Notes: generated by a model not told the origin, from the sequence alone. A stretch of 64,000 nt of DNA from Faecalibacterium sp. I3-3-89 (GCF_023347275.1 NZ_CP094468.1:248001-312000); one strand, 5' to 3'; positions 18,516-27,314 are shown, numbered from the stretch's first letter. Numbers and translations: made by a program.

Positions 18516-19466
18516 TCAGTCGCCCACGATGAGCCGCACTGCGCCGTAGATGCCGGCGTCGTTGCCGAGGCTTGCGGCCTTGATGGGCGTCTCGCGGCAG
18601 GACTTGAAGGCGTAGGTCTTGTAGTGCTCCACCAGCGGGTCGAAGAGGACATCACCTGCGCGGGACACGCCGCCGCCCACAAGGAACATCTCGGGGTCGG
18701 TGGTGGCGGCGATGGTGGCCAGAGCCATGCCGAGGGTGTCAGTCATCTCGTCCACCTCGCGGGCGGCGAGAGCGTCGCCATTGCGGGCGGCGTCGAAGAC
18801 GTCCTTGGCCTCAAAATCCCTGCCGCGCAGGACACAGTCAGCGTCGGGATTCTCGTCCAGCAGCTTCTTCATGCAGCGGACGACGCCGGTGGCGCTGGAA
18901 TACTGCTCGAGACAGCCGTGCTTGCCGCAGCCGCAGGTGGCCGTCTCGTGGCGGTTGACAGTGATGTGGCCGATCTCGCCGCCAGCGCCGTGTGCGCCGT
19001 CGATGACCTTGCCGTTGACGATGACGCCGCCGCCCACGCCGGTGCCCAGCGTGACCATGACGGCGCTGCGGCAGCCCTTGGCCGTGCCCATCCAGATCTC
19101 ACCCAGAGCGGCGACGTTGGCGTCGTTGCCCACCAAGACCTTCATGCCGTCCAGCAGGCCGGACAGCTGGGCCGAGACGTTCCGCTCGCCCCAGCCGCCG
19201 AGGTTGGCGCAGATGATGGGGACGACGCGGCTGTCCAGCACAGGGCCGGGCACGCCGATGCCGACGCCCTCCACCTGCTCGGAGGGAATCTCCTTCTCGG
19301 CCATCTTGGCGTGGATGGCGTCGGCCAGATTTTCGAGGATGTGCTCACCGGCGTTCGAGGTGTCGGTGGGGACTTCCCACTTTTCCAGCAGTGCGCCCGA
19401 GGTGGTGAACAGGCCGACCTTGGCGGTCGTGCCGCCGAGGTCGATGCCGAATGCGTATTCTTTCAT
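18516..19466 (-). CDS. glcK: ROK-family glucokinase
   Basis: Cytoplasmic sugar kinase of 316 residues that phosphorylates glucose with ATP. The ATP-binding DLGGTTAKVGL motif is at residues 9-19. A sugar-binding region holds GNDANVAALGE and GTGVGGGVIVNGK, and the ROK zinc motif reads CGCGKHGCLEQYSS (about 177-190). Length matches Firmicute GlcK. ROK members also include N-acetylhexosamine kinases, but order and spacing fit GlcK best. The ATG at 19466 has AAAAAGGGGTAAATG-like purines upstream. Monocistronic as far as visible. Confidence 0.88.
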   Translation of the reverse strand: MKEYAFGIDLGGTTAKVGLFTTSGALLEKWEVPTDTSNAGEHILENLADAIHAKMAEKEIPSEQVEGVGIGVPGPVLDSRVVPIICANLGGWGERNVSAQLSGLLDGMKVLVGNDANVAALGEIWMGTAKGCRSAVMVTLGTGVGGGVIVNGKVIDGAHGAGGEIGHITVNRHETATCGCGKHGCLEQYSSATGVVRCMKKLLDENPDADCVLRGRDFEAKDVFDAARNGDALAAREVDEMTDTLGMALATIAATTDPEMFLVGGGVSRAGDVLFDPLVEHYKTYAFKSCRETPIKAASLGNDAGIYGAVRLIVGD

Positions 19467-19628
19467 GATTCATTTACCCCTTTTTCTGCGGCGGTCGTCC
19501 GCCGTTTTTAGCTGACAACAGTATAACATACTCCGGCCCAAAAGAGCAGAGGGCGGGCCGGATTTTATGCAATCGGACGGAAATGGACTGCGATTTTTGG
19601 CAAAATCGCAGAAAGGAAGCGCGGATGC

Positions 19629-19664
19629 AAAAACTCCCCGCCATGCACGCTGCACAGCGGGGAG
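19629..19664 (-). terminator. Terminator of the phosphoribosyltransferase-like gene
   Basis: The stem CTCCCCGC/GCGGGGAG is followed on the minus strand by TTTTTGC. Confidence 0.75.
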
Positions 19665-19687
19665 AAAGAGGGAGGAAGGGGCAGAGT

Positions 19688-20323
19688 TCAGAGAGCCGAG
19701 TAGCCGAAGCTGTTCACCAGCGCGTCGATGTGCTGGCCCGCCTTGCACATGGGGCAGTCGCGGCTGTCGAAGCTGGCGTAGTCGGGCAGGCTGGAGGGGT
19801 CGAAGATGGATGTGACCGGGATGCCCAGACACTCGTGGGTGGTAGCGAAGATGGCCGACAGGCCCGCCACAACGCCGCCGTAGTAGTTGACGGCCTCGAT
19901 GGCCGCCTGCGCGGTGTAGCCGGTGGTGATGGAGGCAGCCAGAATGAGGACGTGCTTGCCCTTGACCATCGGGGCGAGGTTGTCGCGGAGGATGATCTGG
20001 CTGCCGCTGGTGTACTCGGGGGTGATGACGTAGATGGTCTGGTGGGCGTTCATATTGGCGAAGCCGTCCTTGGTCAGCTCGTTGGCCAGACAGGTGCCGA
20101 TGACCTGCGTGCCGTCCAGACAGAGCACGGTGTCCACGATGGTGCTGTGCTGATAGGCGGCCACCAGCTCCTTGGCGACAGCCTTGGCCTCCGAGAGGCG
20201 GGCTTTCTGGGTGGTGACGTCGATGTAGTAGTTGATGTGGCTGTGGCTGGTGGCGAAGTGGCCTTTTGCCACGCGCAGGAACAGACTGCTCTTGTTGGTG
20301 GGAAGTTTTACCATATTGATCAT
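19688..20323 (-). CDS. PyrE-like phosphoribosyltransferase-family protein with altered PRPP motif
   Basis: The 211-residue protein has the type I phosphoribosyltransferase pattern. Hydrophobic strands precede KHVLILAASITTGYTAQAAIE at about 125-145, the place of the PRPP-binding loop. In active enzymes this loop reads VLIVDDxxTTG; here the two acids are replaced by Ala-Ser (LAAS), while TTG is kept. The C-terminus has SRDCPMCKAGQHID, a CxxC-type pair that could bind metal. Orotate phosphoribosyltransferase is the usual automatic name, but catalysis is doubtful. The start at 20323 is supported by AGGAG ten bases before; a GTG three codons earlier is too close to that site. Confidence 0.65.
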   Translation of the reverse strand: MINMVKLPTNKSSLFLRVAKGHFATSHSHINYYIDVTTQKARLSEAKAVAKELVAAYQHSTIVDTVLCLDGTQVIGTCLANELTKDGFANMNAHQTIYVITPEYTSGSQIILRDNLAPMVKGKHVLILAASITTGYTAQAAIEAVNYYGGVVAGLSAIFATTHECLGIPVTSIFDPSSLPDYASFDSRDCPMCKAGQHIDALVNSFGYSAL

Positions 20324-20526
20324 AAACTGCACACTCCTGTTCTTGTGAAATCAGGCAGGACGCCCATCCCTCAAAAGGAAACAGCGCGGCGGCACTTGCC
20401 CGGCCGCTGCGCTCCCCGGTTGGTATGCCCTTATTGTAGCAGGAAAAGCCCCCTGTGCACAAGACATAAAACCACTAAAATTCTTTGCCCTGAATTTAGC
20501 ATATCGACGAAACAGGGCGAACAAAA

Positions 20527-20552
20527 ACGCCCAAGGCGTGAGCCTTGGGCGT
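20527..20552 (-). terminator. Terminator of the Tat lipoprotein gene 20572-21135
   Basis: The perfect stem ACGCCCAAGGC/GCCTTGGGCGT has a four-base loop and is followed on the minus strand by five T. Confidence 0.85.
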
Positions 20553-20571
20553 GGAGTGCGGAAATAAGAAA

Positions 20572-21135
20572 TTATTCGAAGGTGACTTTTCCAGTGGTAG
20601 CATCGACCTTGGCGGTCATCTTCCAAGTGCAGAAAGCACGGGTGTAGCCGCTGTTGCCGCTGCTGGCCTGAATACGGGGCCAGTACTTGAACTCGACCTT
20701 GTCGTTGTTCTTAAGAGTAACGCCGGTAACAGTAATATCGAAATCCTGTTCACCGTCATCAGTCGTCAAATCGAACTTTCCGCCAGAAGAGCCTGCACCC
20801 TGACGCTTGACAGTGATGGCATTGTCCAGATAGTCTACGTCATCCTTGCTCTTGCCAGTACTGTTTACAGTAAGCTCGAAGTTACCCCTAGTCACGCAAA
20901 GAGGAACCTTGTCCGTAGTGCACTTAATGTTGATGGTGGTCTTGAAAGTACCGTTATCGAATGTGGGCGCATCCTTCATCTTGAAGGTGCCCATCAGCTT
21001 CAGGGTGCTGCCGATTTTACCGGTCTTCTGGTACTCATCCTCACCACAGCCGGTCAGCAGGCTGGAACCAGCCACAGCCACAGCAGCGGCGGCGCTGTAC
21101 TTCAGGAAAGAGCGGCGATTGAATTCTAAGGACAT
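20572..21135 (-). CDS. Small Tat-exported lipoprotein of unknown function
   Basis: The 187-residue protein begins MSLEFNRRSFLKYSAAAAVA, a textbook twin-arginine signal, and the hydrophobic stretch ends in the lipobox LLTGC. The mature part is Thr/Lys/Asp-rich and strand-rich with no family I recognise. Codon use is more A/T-ending than in its neighbours. The ATG at 21135 follows AAAGGAGGAACG. It lies in a row of similar small Tat precursors near the tat operon, but has its own terminator. Confidence 0.75.
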   Translation of the reverse strand: MSLEFNRRSFLKYSAAAAVAVAGSSLLTGCGEDEYQKTGKIGSTLKLMGTFKMKDAPTFDNGTFKTTINIKCTTDKVPLCVTRGNFELTVNSTGKSKDDVDYLDNAITVKRQGAGSSGGKFDLTTDDGEQDFDITVTGVTLKNNDKVEFKYWPRIQASSGNSGYTRAFCTWKMTAKVDATTGKVTFE

Positions 21136-21297
21136 GATCGTTCCTCCTTTATGTAGAAACACAGAAATCATTGTACTGCCCCGAAGGGCGTCTTGCCTAT
21201 ACAATAGGCGAAAAATGAGCAGATGTCAATGGTTTTCACAAAATTTTGTGGGGAAAGATCTGCCCGTGGGACGGAATTTCGTCCGGGAAAAACGCCT

Positions 21298-21921
21298 TTA
21301 GGCCTGTGCAATATCGGAAGAGCTGAGGGTGAAGGTCAGGCTCTTGTTGGCCACGAAGGTGGGGACGAAGGTGACGTTCAGCTTCTGCCAGCCGGTGGGG
21401 ACGCAGCAGATCAGCTCAATGTAGCCGGAACCCTGCGGGGGCAGGTTGGTGGACTCAGAGAAGCTCTGGGCGTCGGCGTTGTAGAGCTGGATGTAAGCGC
21501 CCACCTCGGCCTCGGCACCGTCACAGGTGGCGGTGAAGTCGGTGGTGGAGGCAGCCAGAGCGTGGAAATACTGGCGGGCGACGTCAATCTTGGTGGCCTC
21601 ATTGTCCAGAGGGTAGGCCGCATCCAGCTCGGCGAGGTTCTGTGCGCCGATGTTGAAGGTGGTCGCGCCGGAGCGGTTGACCGCAGTGATGAGGACGGCG
21701 ACGTACTCGTGGTCGGGCAGGTCGGGGGTGGTGCTCATGGTGAAGACGCTGGTGAGCTGGACACCCAGATTGTTCCAGTTGCTGACCTTATCGCCCACCT
21801 TGACCTCGATGGCGTCGCTGGTGCTGGAGCCGCAGCCGCCCAGCATGGCAGCAGCGCCCAGAGCGGCGGCGGAAGCGCCGGTGCACTTGAGGAAGGTGCG
21901 GCGGGAAATCTTATTGGACAT
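21298..21921 (-). CDS. Tat-exported lipoprotein, DUF4352-like
   Basis: The 207-residue protein starts MSNKISRRTFLKCTGASAAA, a twin-arginine signal with the lipobox MLGGC. The mature domain looks like an immunoglobulin-type beta sandwich of the DUF4352 kind (VAVLITAVNRSGATTFNIGAQNL...). The C-terminal block CVPTGWQKLNVTFVPTFVANK aligns with CAVPGEWETLELSYRPAFAAG in the protein at 23892-24497, so the two are paralogues. The ATG at 21921 follows AAGGAGGGAC. Function unknown. Confidence 0.75.
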   Translation of the reverse strand: MSNKISRRTFLKCTGASAAALGAAAMLGGCGSSTSDAIEVKVGDKVSNWNNLGVQLTSVFTMSTTPDLPDHEYVAVLITAVNRSGATTFNIGAQNLAELDAAYPLDNEATKIDVARQYFHALAASTTDFTATCDGAEAEVGAYIQLYNADAQSFSESTNLPPQGSGYIELICCVPTGWQKLNVTFVPTFVANKSLTFTLSSSDIAQA

Positions 21922-22051
21922 GGATGTGTCCCTCCTTGAAATCGTTTTATGAATAAAAAAGCACGATGAAAATGTTCTGTCTTGTTTATAACATTTTTTG
22001 CACGCAGATGCAAGCAAAACAGAGCAGAATTTACACTAGTTTCACAGAGAG

Positions 22052-22753
22052 TTAAGTGCGGTCCTCGCCGGTCAGCTCCCGGGCGCGGGTCTCGCTGGTC
22101 TTGACCAGATTGAGCAGGCTGGGCGTATACAGCGGGTATTCCCGGGTCAGGCTCTCGGTGGTCATGGCGAGGCAGGACGGGTCGGCTACGCCCTCGCCGC
22201 CGGGCAGCTCTTCTCCGGCCAGCAGGGCCTCCACGTTGGCCTGTGCGGAGTGCATCACGGCATCGGAATAGCCGGGCCAGCGCCGGGCGTCCACGCTGAA
22301 CATACTGGGGGCGTTGTGCGGCTCGGCAGAGTAGAGCAGCCGGAACATCTTGGCCACGGCGGTCATCAGGTAGGCGCTGACCTCGGTGGTCAGCGCTTTG
22401 CTGTGGCACTCGCCGATCTTGGCGTAGAGCACGTTCAGGCTGTTGGAGATGAGCTTCTTGTTCATGGTGGGAAGGACGCTGCCATGGTAGACGTTGTCCT
22501 TCATCTTGTCGGGGTTGGGGATGTCCTCTGCCGAGAGCATCATGCCGTTGCGCTCTGCCGAGCGGCCCAGCAGGTAGTCGCAGGAGACATTATAATAATC
22601 GGCGACCCGTACCACAAAGTCCAGGCCGCACTCCCGGATGCCTTTTTCATAGTGGGAAAGCAGGGCCTGCGAAACGCCCAGATCCTCTGCCGCCTGTTTC
22701 TGGGTGATGCCGCGCTCCTTGCGCAGCAGTTTGATGATACGATTGAACTCCAT
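22052..22753 (-). CDS. XRE-family transcriptional regulator
   Basis: The 233-residue protein has an N-terminal helix-turn-helix (residues 4-60) with RKERGITQKQAAEDLGVSQA and a recognition helix followed by LSHYEKGIRECGLDFVVRVADYYNVSCDYLLGR (read in blocks). About 170 residues of unassigned helical sequence follow, possibly for dimerisation or ligand sensing. The start at 22753 is set by GAGGAG about 11 bases upstream. It is divergent from the histidine phosphatase gene and may regulate it or the adjacent Tat lipoprotein genes; that is inference. Confidence 0.85.
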   Translation of the reverse strand: MEFNRIIKLLRKERGITQKQAAEDLGVSQALLSHYEKGIRECGLDFVVRVADYYNVSCDYLLGRSAERNGMMLSAEDIPNPDKMKDNVYHGSVLPTMNKKLISNSLNVLYAKIGECHSKALTTEVSAYLMTAVAKMFRLLYSAEPHNAPSMFSVDARRWPGYSDAVMHSAQANVEALLAGEELPGGEGVADPSCLAMTTESLTREYPLYTPSLLNLVKTSETRARELTGEDRT

Positions 22754-23034
22754 GATGTTTGGCTCCTCAGATAAAAGATGGGACTTCCTTGATTTTTGGT
22801 TTACAGCACGTTGATTATACACAATGGAAAACGACTTGTAAAGCGAAAAAGTGACGGATTTTCCGCGATAATTTCGGTGTTTTTGTCAAAGGGGTTGCTC
22901 TTTCCACCATATCTATGTTAAACTAAAGCCTGACGGCATACATTTTGTGTCTGAGGATGCCGGGAATTTTAGCAGAAAAGCAAGATTTGTGCGAACCAGC
23001 ACAGTACAAGATAGCTCACAAGAGGTGTTTTTGC

Positions 23035-23709
23035 ATGAAAACCTTTAAGCTCCATCTCATCCGCCATGGCCTGACGGCCGGTAATTTACAGGGCCTTTAC
23101 ATCGGCAGCGGAACGGACATCCCCCTGTGCGACGAGGGCCGCGCCCAGCTGGCCGAGCTGAAGGAGCGGTTCGAGTATCCGCAGGTGGATACCGTCTTCT
23201 CCTCCCCCCTGATGCGCGCCGTGGAGACGGCCAACATCCTGTTCCCGAATGCCACCCACCAGTTCTCGGTGCACGACCTGCGGGAGGCGGGCTTTGGCGT
23301 CTTTGAGAACCATCCCGTCAAGGAGCTGGTGAAGAACGAGGACTTCAAGAAGTGGATCACCCCCGGCTCGGGTTTCGTGCCGGAGGGCGCAGAGCCTACC
23401 GAGCAGTTCCACGCACGCTGCGCGGAAACGCTGCTCAAGCTGTTCGAGTATATGATCCGGATGGACGTCACCGAGGCTGCCTGCGTGACCCACGGCGGCG
23501 TCATCATGAGTATGCTGAGCCAGCGCGCCCTTCCCTCCCGCCACCCGGAACAGTGGATGGCTGACCCCGGCTGCGGCTACACCGTCCAGACCGACGTTCA
23601 GCTCTGGATGCGCGACCGTCTGGTGGAGGCCATCGACATCGTGCCCTTCGGCTACGCCGACACCCTGCGCGGTCAGGCCGAAGCAGAGGAGAACGAGGCC
23701 TTCGAATAA
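23035..23709 (+). CDS. Histidine phosphatase family protein (phosphoglycerate mutase-like)
   Basis: The 224-residue protein belongs to the RHG superfamily: LIRHGLTAGN at residues 9-18 carries the phosphorylated His, an Arg follows in FSSPLMRAVETA, and the second His lies in CVTHGGVIM (about 160). These features support a phosphohydrolase. True phosphoglycerate mutases and broad phosphatases (PhoE/CobC type) share this pattern, so the substrate is open. The ATG at 23035 follows AGAGGTG. It is followed by its own strong terminator. Confidence 0.85.
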   Translation: MKTFKLHLIRHGLTAGNLQGLYIGSGTDIPLCDEGRAQLAELKERFEYPQVDTVFSSPLMRAVETANILFPNATHQFSVHDLREAGFGVFENHPVKELVKNEDFKKWITPGSGFVPEGAEPTEQFHARCAETLLKLFEYMIRMDVTEAACVTHGGVIMSMLSQRALPSRHPEQWMADPGCGYTVQTDVQLWMRDRLVEAIDIVPFGYADTLRGQAEAEENEAFE

Positions 23710-23722
23710 GACTGCACCCGCT

Positions 23723-23757
23723 GCCGCCCGGCGATTTTGACGCCGGGCGGCATTTTT
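23723..23757 (+). terminator. Terminator of the histidine phosphatase gene
   Basis: The perfect stem GCCGCCCGGCG/CGCCGGGCGGC is followed by ATTTTTG. Confidence 0.9.
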
Positions 23758-23821
23758 GCGGCTTTTTGGTACAAGATCGGCAAAGAAAATGCAAAATCTG
23801 CGGCAGAACCCGTCCAGACTC

Positions 23822-23850
23822 TTGACAGGGCGCAGAGAAACCGATACTCT
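23822..23850 (+). promoter_or_regulatory. Promoter of the Tat precursor gene 23892-24497
   Basis: TTGACA (23822-23827) and TACTCT (23845-23850) are 17 bases apart, about 41 bases before the start codon. Confidence 0.6.
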
Positions 23851-23891
23851 ATAAAGTGAATGATTTTTCTCGCTGCAAGGAGGAGTCCCCC

Positions 23892-24497
23892 ATGTCTCAG
23901 TCCCTTTCCCGCCGGTCGTTCCTGAAATGCGCCGGTTCGGGCGCGGTCAGTCTGGCCGCTGCCCTGCTCACAGGTGTCTCGGCGGCTGGGGCACAGCCCC
24001 GGGCCGTGGGTCAGCCTGCCCTGCTGGACGGCAAGGCGGCGGTGGAGCTGCTGGGCTATGCGCCTGCGCCCGGGCTGAACGGGGTGCTGGTCTACCTCTC
24101 GGTGGAGAACCTTTCGGCCCGCACCCTGCCGGTGGGGGCAAGCTACCTCCACAGCCGGGACGTCTCCACTCTGAACGAGCTGTACAGTCTGGACAGCGGC
24201 GTCACGGCCCGCTGCGGGGGGCAGAGCATCCCCTGCGGGAGCTTCGCGGCCCCGCTCTATGCAGAGAACGCTGCCGACGCCTCGGCCTTTACCCTGAACC
24301 TCGCCGCCGGGCGCGGCGCGATGCTCCACTGCTTCTGTGCCGTCCCGGGCGAGTGGGAGACACTGGAGCTGAGCTATCGCCCCGCCTTTGCCGCCGGTCA
24401 GCCGGTGGAGTTCGTGGTGCGGCGGGATGCCGATGCCGTCCGGCTCGGCCCGGTGCCCGCTGCGCCGGGAGAAGTGGGGAGCGTAGTGGACCTGTGA
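23892..24497 (+). CDS. Tat-exported DUF4352-like protein, paralogue without lipobox
   Basis: The 201-residue protein begins MSQSLSRRSFLKCAGSGAVS, a twin-arginine signal, but ends in SAAGAQP rather than a lipobox, so it is probably cut by signal peptidase I and released. The mature domain aligns with the lipoprotein at 21298-21921, especially in the C-terminal block around CAVPGEWETLELSYRP. It is convergent with tatC and shares a bidirectional terminator with the translocase operon. Start chosen by AAGGAGG upstream of the ATG at 23892. Function unknown. Confidence 0.72.
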   Translation: MSQSLSRRSFLKCAGSGAVSLAAALLTGVSAAGAQPRAVGQPALLDGKAAVELLGYAPAPGLNGVLVYLSVENLSARTLPVGASYLHSRDVSTLNELYSLDSGVTARCGGQSIPCGSFAAPLYAENAADASAFTLNLAAGRGAMLHCFCAVPGEWETLELSYRPAFAAGQPVEFVVRRDADAVRLGPVPAAPGEVGSVVDL

Positions 24498-24525
24498 GGC
24501 GGACGCTCTGCTTCTGCGGACAACA

Positions 24526-24572
24526 AAAAATGAGACAGGTTTCCCCGCAAAGGGGCTGCCCGTCTCATTTTT
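24526..24572. terminator. Bidirectional terminator between the Tat precursor gene and tatC
   Basis: The arms AAAAATGAGAC and GTCTCATTTTT, with an inner CCCC/GGGG hairpin, have A and T flanks suited to both strands. Confidence 0.85.
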
Positions 24573-24585
24573 GTTTTAAGAAGCC

Positions 24586-25380
24586 TTAGTCCTCGTCTTC
24601 CTCGTCCTCTTCGTCGCCTTCCTCCGTGCGGGGCTTGTAGAAGATGCCGCTCAGGAAGGTGCTGACAAAGTAGAGCAGGACCATCGGGATGGCTACCATG
24701 CACTGGGAAACGATGTCCGGCGGGGTGACGACGGCTGCAACAAAGAAGATGAGCACGATGGCAATGCCGCGGCCCTTCTTCATGAGCTGGGGGTTCGCAA
24801 TGCCCATCTTGGCCAGAATAATGGTGACCAGAGGCATCTCGAACACGCAGCCGAAGATGATGAACATGGTCAGACAGAGGCTGACGTAGCTCTCGATACT
24901 GGTGGTGGTCTGGATGTAATCGGCGCCCTCGATGCCGGTGCTCAGGAACTGGAGCATGAAGGGCATCATGAGCTTGTAGGCGAACATCACGCCCACCACG
25001 AAGAGGGCCAGACCCAGCAGGATGACCAGCTTGAGGAAGAAGGTCTCGCTCTTCTTCAGGCCGGGCTTTGCAAAGGCGTACACCTGATACAGCGCCACCG
25101 GCACCGTAACGACCACAGCCGCCAGCAGGGAGACGCGGAAATACTGCATCAGCTTTTCCTGCGGGGCGATGGACACGAAGGTGTAGAAGCCCTGTCCCAT
25201 CGCGGTCAGCAGGTCGATGAGGCGGTCGGCGTAGGACAGTGTGACCACGACCGCCACCACGAACACCACGGCGCAGACGATGAGGCGGTTGCGCAGCTCT
25301 TTCAGGTGGCCCGTCAGCGTCATGTTGCCGTCGTCAGCCATGACTTCGGCCTTTTTTTTGCGCTTTACGTTCGTAGCCAC
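24586..25380 (-). CDS. tatC: Twin-arginine translocase subunit TatC
   Basis: Core receptor of the Tat pathway, which exports folded proteins with an RR signal. The 264-residue protein has the conserved HLKELRNRL before transmembrane helix 1, six hydrophobic segments and the FEMPL motif in the middle. The C-terminus is acidic (Glu/Asp-rich, residues 250-264). The start is GTG at 25380 with GAGGAG at good distance, three bases after the tatA stop codon. It is the last gene of a tatA-tatA-tatC operon. Confidence 0.95.
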   Translation of the reverse strand: MATNVKRKKKAEVMADDGNMTLTGHLKELRNRLIVCAVVFVVAVVVTLSYADRLIDLLTAMGQGFYTFVSIAPQEKLMQYFRVSLLAAVVVTVPVALYQVYAFAKPGLKKSETFFLKLVILLGLALFVVGVMFAYKLMMPFMLQFLSTGIEGADYIQTTTSIESYVSLCLTMFIIFGCVFEMPLVTIILAKMGIANPQLMKKGRGIAIVLIFFVAAVVTPPDIVSQCMVAIPMVLLYFVSTFLSGIFYKPRTEEGDEEDEEDED

Positions 25381-25383
25381 AGA

Positions 25384-25587
25384 TTACTCCTCGTCGTCCT
25401 TCTTCTCAGTCTTGGTCTCGGCCTTTGCAGTGGTGGTCTCGGCCTCGTCGTCAGACTCCTCCATGCCCTTCTTGAAGTTGTTCATGGTCTTGCCGAACAT
25501 CTTGCCCAGCTTCGGCAGGTTCTTGGGTCCAAAGATCAGCAGGACGACGACCAGGATGATAAGCAGCTCGTTAGTACCAATACGCAT
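25384..25587 (-). CDS. tatA: Sec-independent translocase protein TatA
   Basis: Pore-forming subunit of the Tat system, 67 residues. It has a short N-terminal transmembrane helix (NELLIILVVVLLIF), the GPKNLPKLGKMFG hinge and amphipathic helix, and an acidic/lysine-rich tail. Size and motif are typical. The ATG at 25587 follows AAAGGAGATC. It is translated just before tatC. Confidence 0.95.
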   Translation of the reverse strand: MRIGTNELLIILVVVLLIFGPKNLPKLGKMFGKTMNNFKKGMEESDDEAETTTAKAETKTEKKDDEE

Positions 25588-25680
25588 AATAATGATCTCC
25601 TTTTTACTTTGCCGCGCCGCGAGGCGGGCTGATTACGATGTATAAGGCAACCGCGGGCGCGGGTGCATCGGTGTGGATGT

Positions 25681-26187
25681 TCAGGCCTTTGCCTCTTCGG
25701 CGGGTGCGGCCTCGGCAGCGGGTGCGGCTTCTTCGGCCACAGGAGCTGCCGCAGCGGGGGCGTCGGCCTTTTCCTCGGCCTTCACAGGCTGCTCAGCCGT
25801 CTCAGCGGCGGGAGCCTCAGCAGGAGCCTCCTCGGGCAGCTCTTCGACCTCCAGCTCGGTGACTTCCTCCGGCTGCTCGGCCTTGGCGGCTTCTTCCTTG
25901 CTGGTCTTGCCGATGCCGGTGAAGCTCTTGGTGACGTCCTTCACGCTGTTGTCGATGTCCTTCTTGATGTCGGTCAGGGGGGCGACTGCCTCCTTGAGGG
26001 GGGCCTGAATCTCATTCAGAGGCTCCACGACATTCTTCTGGATCTCCTCGGAGGCAGCGCCGGTGTACTTCTTCAGCTCACGCAGCATCTTGCCCAGCTT
26101 CTTTGCGTAGACGGGCAGCTGGTCGGGGCCGATGAAGACGAACGCGATGACCACGATGACCACGAGTTCCAAAAAACCAATTTTCAT
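25681..26187 (-). CDS. TatA/TatB-like protein with a long acidic Ala/Glu-rich tail
   Basis: The 168-residue protein starts MKIGFLELVVIVVIAFVFIG followed by PDQLPVYAKKLGKML, the TatA/B signature. An amphipathic region follows, then about 75 residues rich in Ala, Glu, Pro. Because a standard TatA is encoded next to it, this longer copy may play the TatB role (handing substrates to TatC) or be a specialised TatA. The start at 26187 was chosen because the TatA helix begins there, although the upstream Shine-Dalgarno (AAAGGAAT) is only moderate. First gene of the tat operon. Confidence 0.85.
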   Translation of the reverse strand: MKIGFLELVVIVVIAFVFIGPDQLPVYAKKLGKMLRELKKYTGAASEEIQKNVVEPLNEIQAPLKEAVAPLTDIKKDIDNSVKDVTKSFTGIGKTSKEEAAKAEQPEEVTELEVEELPEEAPAEAPAAETAEQPVKAEEKADAPAAAAPVAEEAAPAAEAAPAEEAKA

Positions 26188-26414
26188 ATCTTCTGATTCC
26201 TTTCCTTTGCCGCCCGGGCGGGGCAGCAGCATGGAGTGTGCCGTCAGCGGCTTTTTGGCGCGTTGTGCGCCTTGGATGCCATACATATACCGAAGATGCA
26301 TGAACGGAATATGAATTTAATATGAACTATTCGTGAATAAAAGGCTGGCTTACACAAAAACCAATTGATACGGTAGAAACTACAAAGAATAATACCGATT
26401 GGAATTGGAGGCAC

Positions 26415-27299
26415 TCAGCGGACCGTGTTCGTCAGGGTGCCGATGCCCTCGATCTCGCACCGCACTTCGTCGCCCGGGACGAGGAAGCGGGGCGGGTCCA
26501 TCCCCATTCCGACGCCTGCCGGGGTGCCGGTGGCGATGATGGTGCCTGCGCGGAGGGTCATGCCCTGCGACAGCTCGGCGATGACGTGGTCGATGTCAAA
26601 GATCTGAAGGCCGGTGTTGGAGTCCTGCCGCTTTTCGCCGTTGACGAAGCACCGGATGGGGAGCTTGGGCGGATAAGCCTCGAACTCATCCGCCGTGACG
26701 ATGCAGGGGCCGATGGGGGTAAAGCCGTCGAGGCTCTTGCCGAAATACCACTGCTTGTGCGCGGTCTGGACGTCCCGGGCCGAGACATCGTTCAGGATGG
26801 TGTAGCCGAAGACGTAGTCTCTGGTCTGCCCTGCGGGAACGTCCTTGGCATCCCGGCCCAGCACGACGGCCAGCTCGCACTCGTAGTCCAGCTTTTTCAC
26901 GAGGTCGGTGTGAGCCTCGATGAAGCCGCCGTCCGGCACGGCCCGGGTGACCCGCTTGGAAAAGTAGATGGCATCCTGATGCTGGGTGGCGAAGGCGTCG
27001 GCGGAGTATTTCTCGGCCTCGTCCGAATGGGCCATATAGTTGATGCCCAGACAGATGACATCCTGCGCCGGGGCGGGGATGGGGCTTTCCAGCGTGACGG
27101 CCTCGATGGGCAGGGCCGGGATGCCCGCGATGGCCAGCGAAAGCCCGGCCCGCACCTGCGGGGTCAGAAAGGGGATGGCGTCGGACAGAGTCTCGTAGGA
27201 CAGGCCCAGCCAGCTCAGGGGCCAGACCTGACGGCCATCCGCCGACAGGATGGCCGGGTCTTCTACGCCGTCGGGCAGACGGCAGGTGATGAAGCGCAT
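26415..27299 (-). CDS. Fumarylacetoacetate hydrolase-family protein
   Basis: The 294-residue protein carries the FAH fold C-terminal domain with VICLGINYMAHSDEA, the metal-binding acids in YECELAVVLGRDA, the GYTILNDVSARDVQ block, and late GTIIATGTPAGVGMG. Members cleave C-C bonds or decarboxylate oxaloacetate/2-keto acids with a divalent metal. The exact substrate is not visible. It follows the DJ-1-like gene by 15 bases and so is probably co-transcribed. The ATG at 27299 has AAGGAGG upstream. Confidence 0.9.
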   Translation of the reverse strand: MRFITCRLPDGVEDPAILSADGRQVWPLSWLGLSYETLSDAIPFLTPQVRAGLSLAIAGIPALPIEAVTLESPIPAPAQDVICLGINYMAHSDEAEKYSADAFATQHQDAIYFSKRVTRAVPDGGFIEAHTDLVKKLDYECELAVVLGRDAKDVPAGQTRDYVFGYTILNDVSARDVQTAHKQWYFGKSLDGFTPIGPCIVTADEFEAYPPKLPIRCFVNGEKRQDSNTGLQIFDIDHVIAELSQGMTLRAGTIIATGTPAGVGMGMDPPRFLVPGDEVRCEIEGIGTLTNTVR

Positions 27300-27314
27300 C
27301 GAAAAGCCTCCTTC

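Noticed and set aside
26362..26404. Terminator hairpin after the fumarylacetoacetate hydrolase-family gene (CCAAT...CGGTA with TACCG-ATTGG)
   Set aside because: The stem is short, bulged, AT-rich and lacks a T tract; too weak to call.
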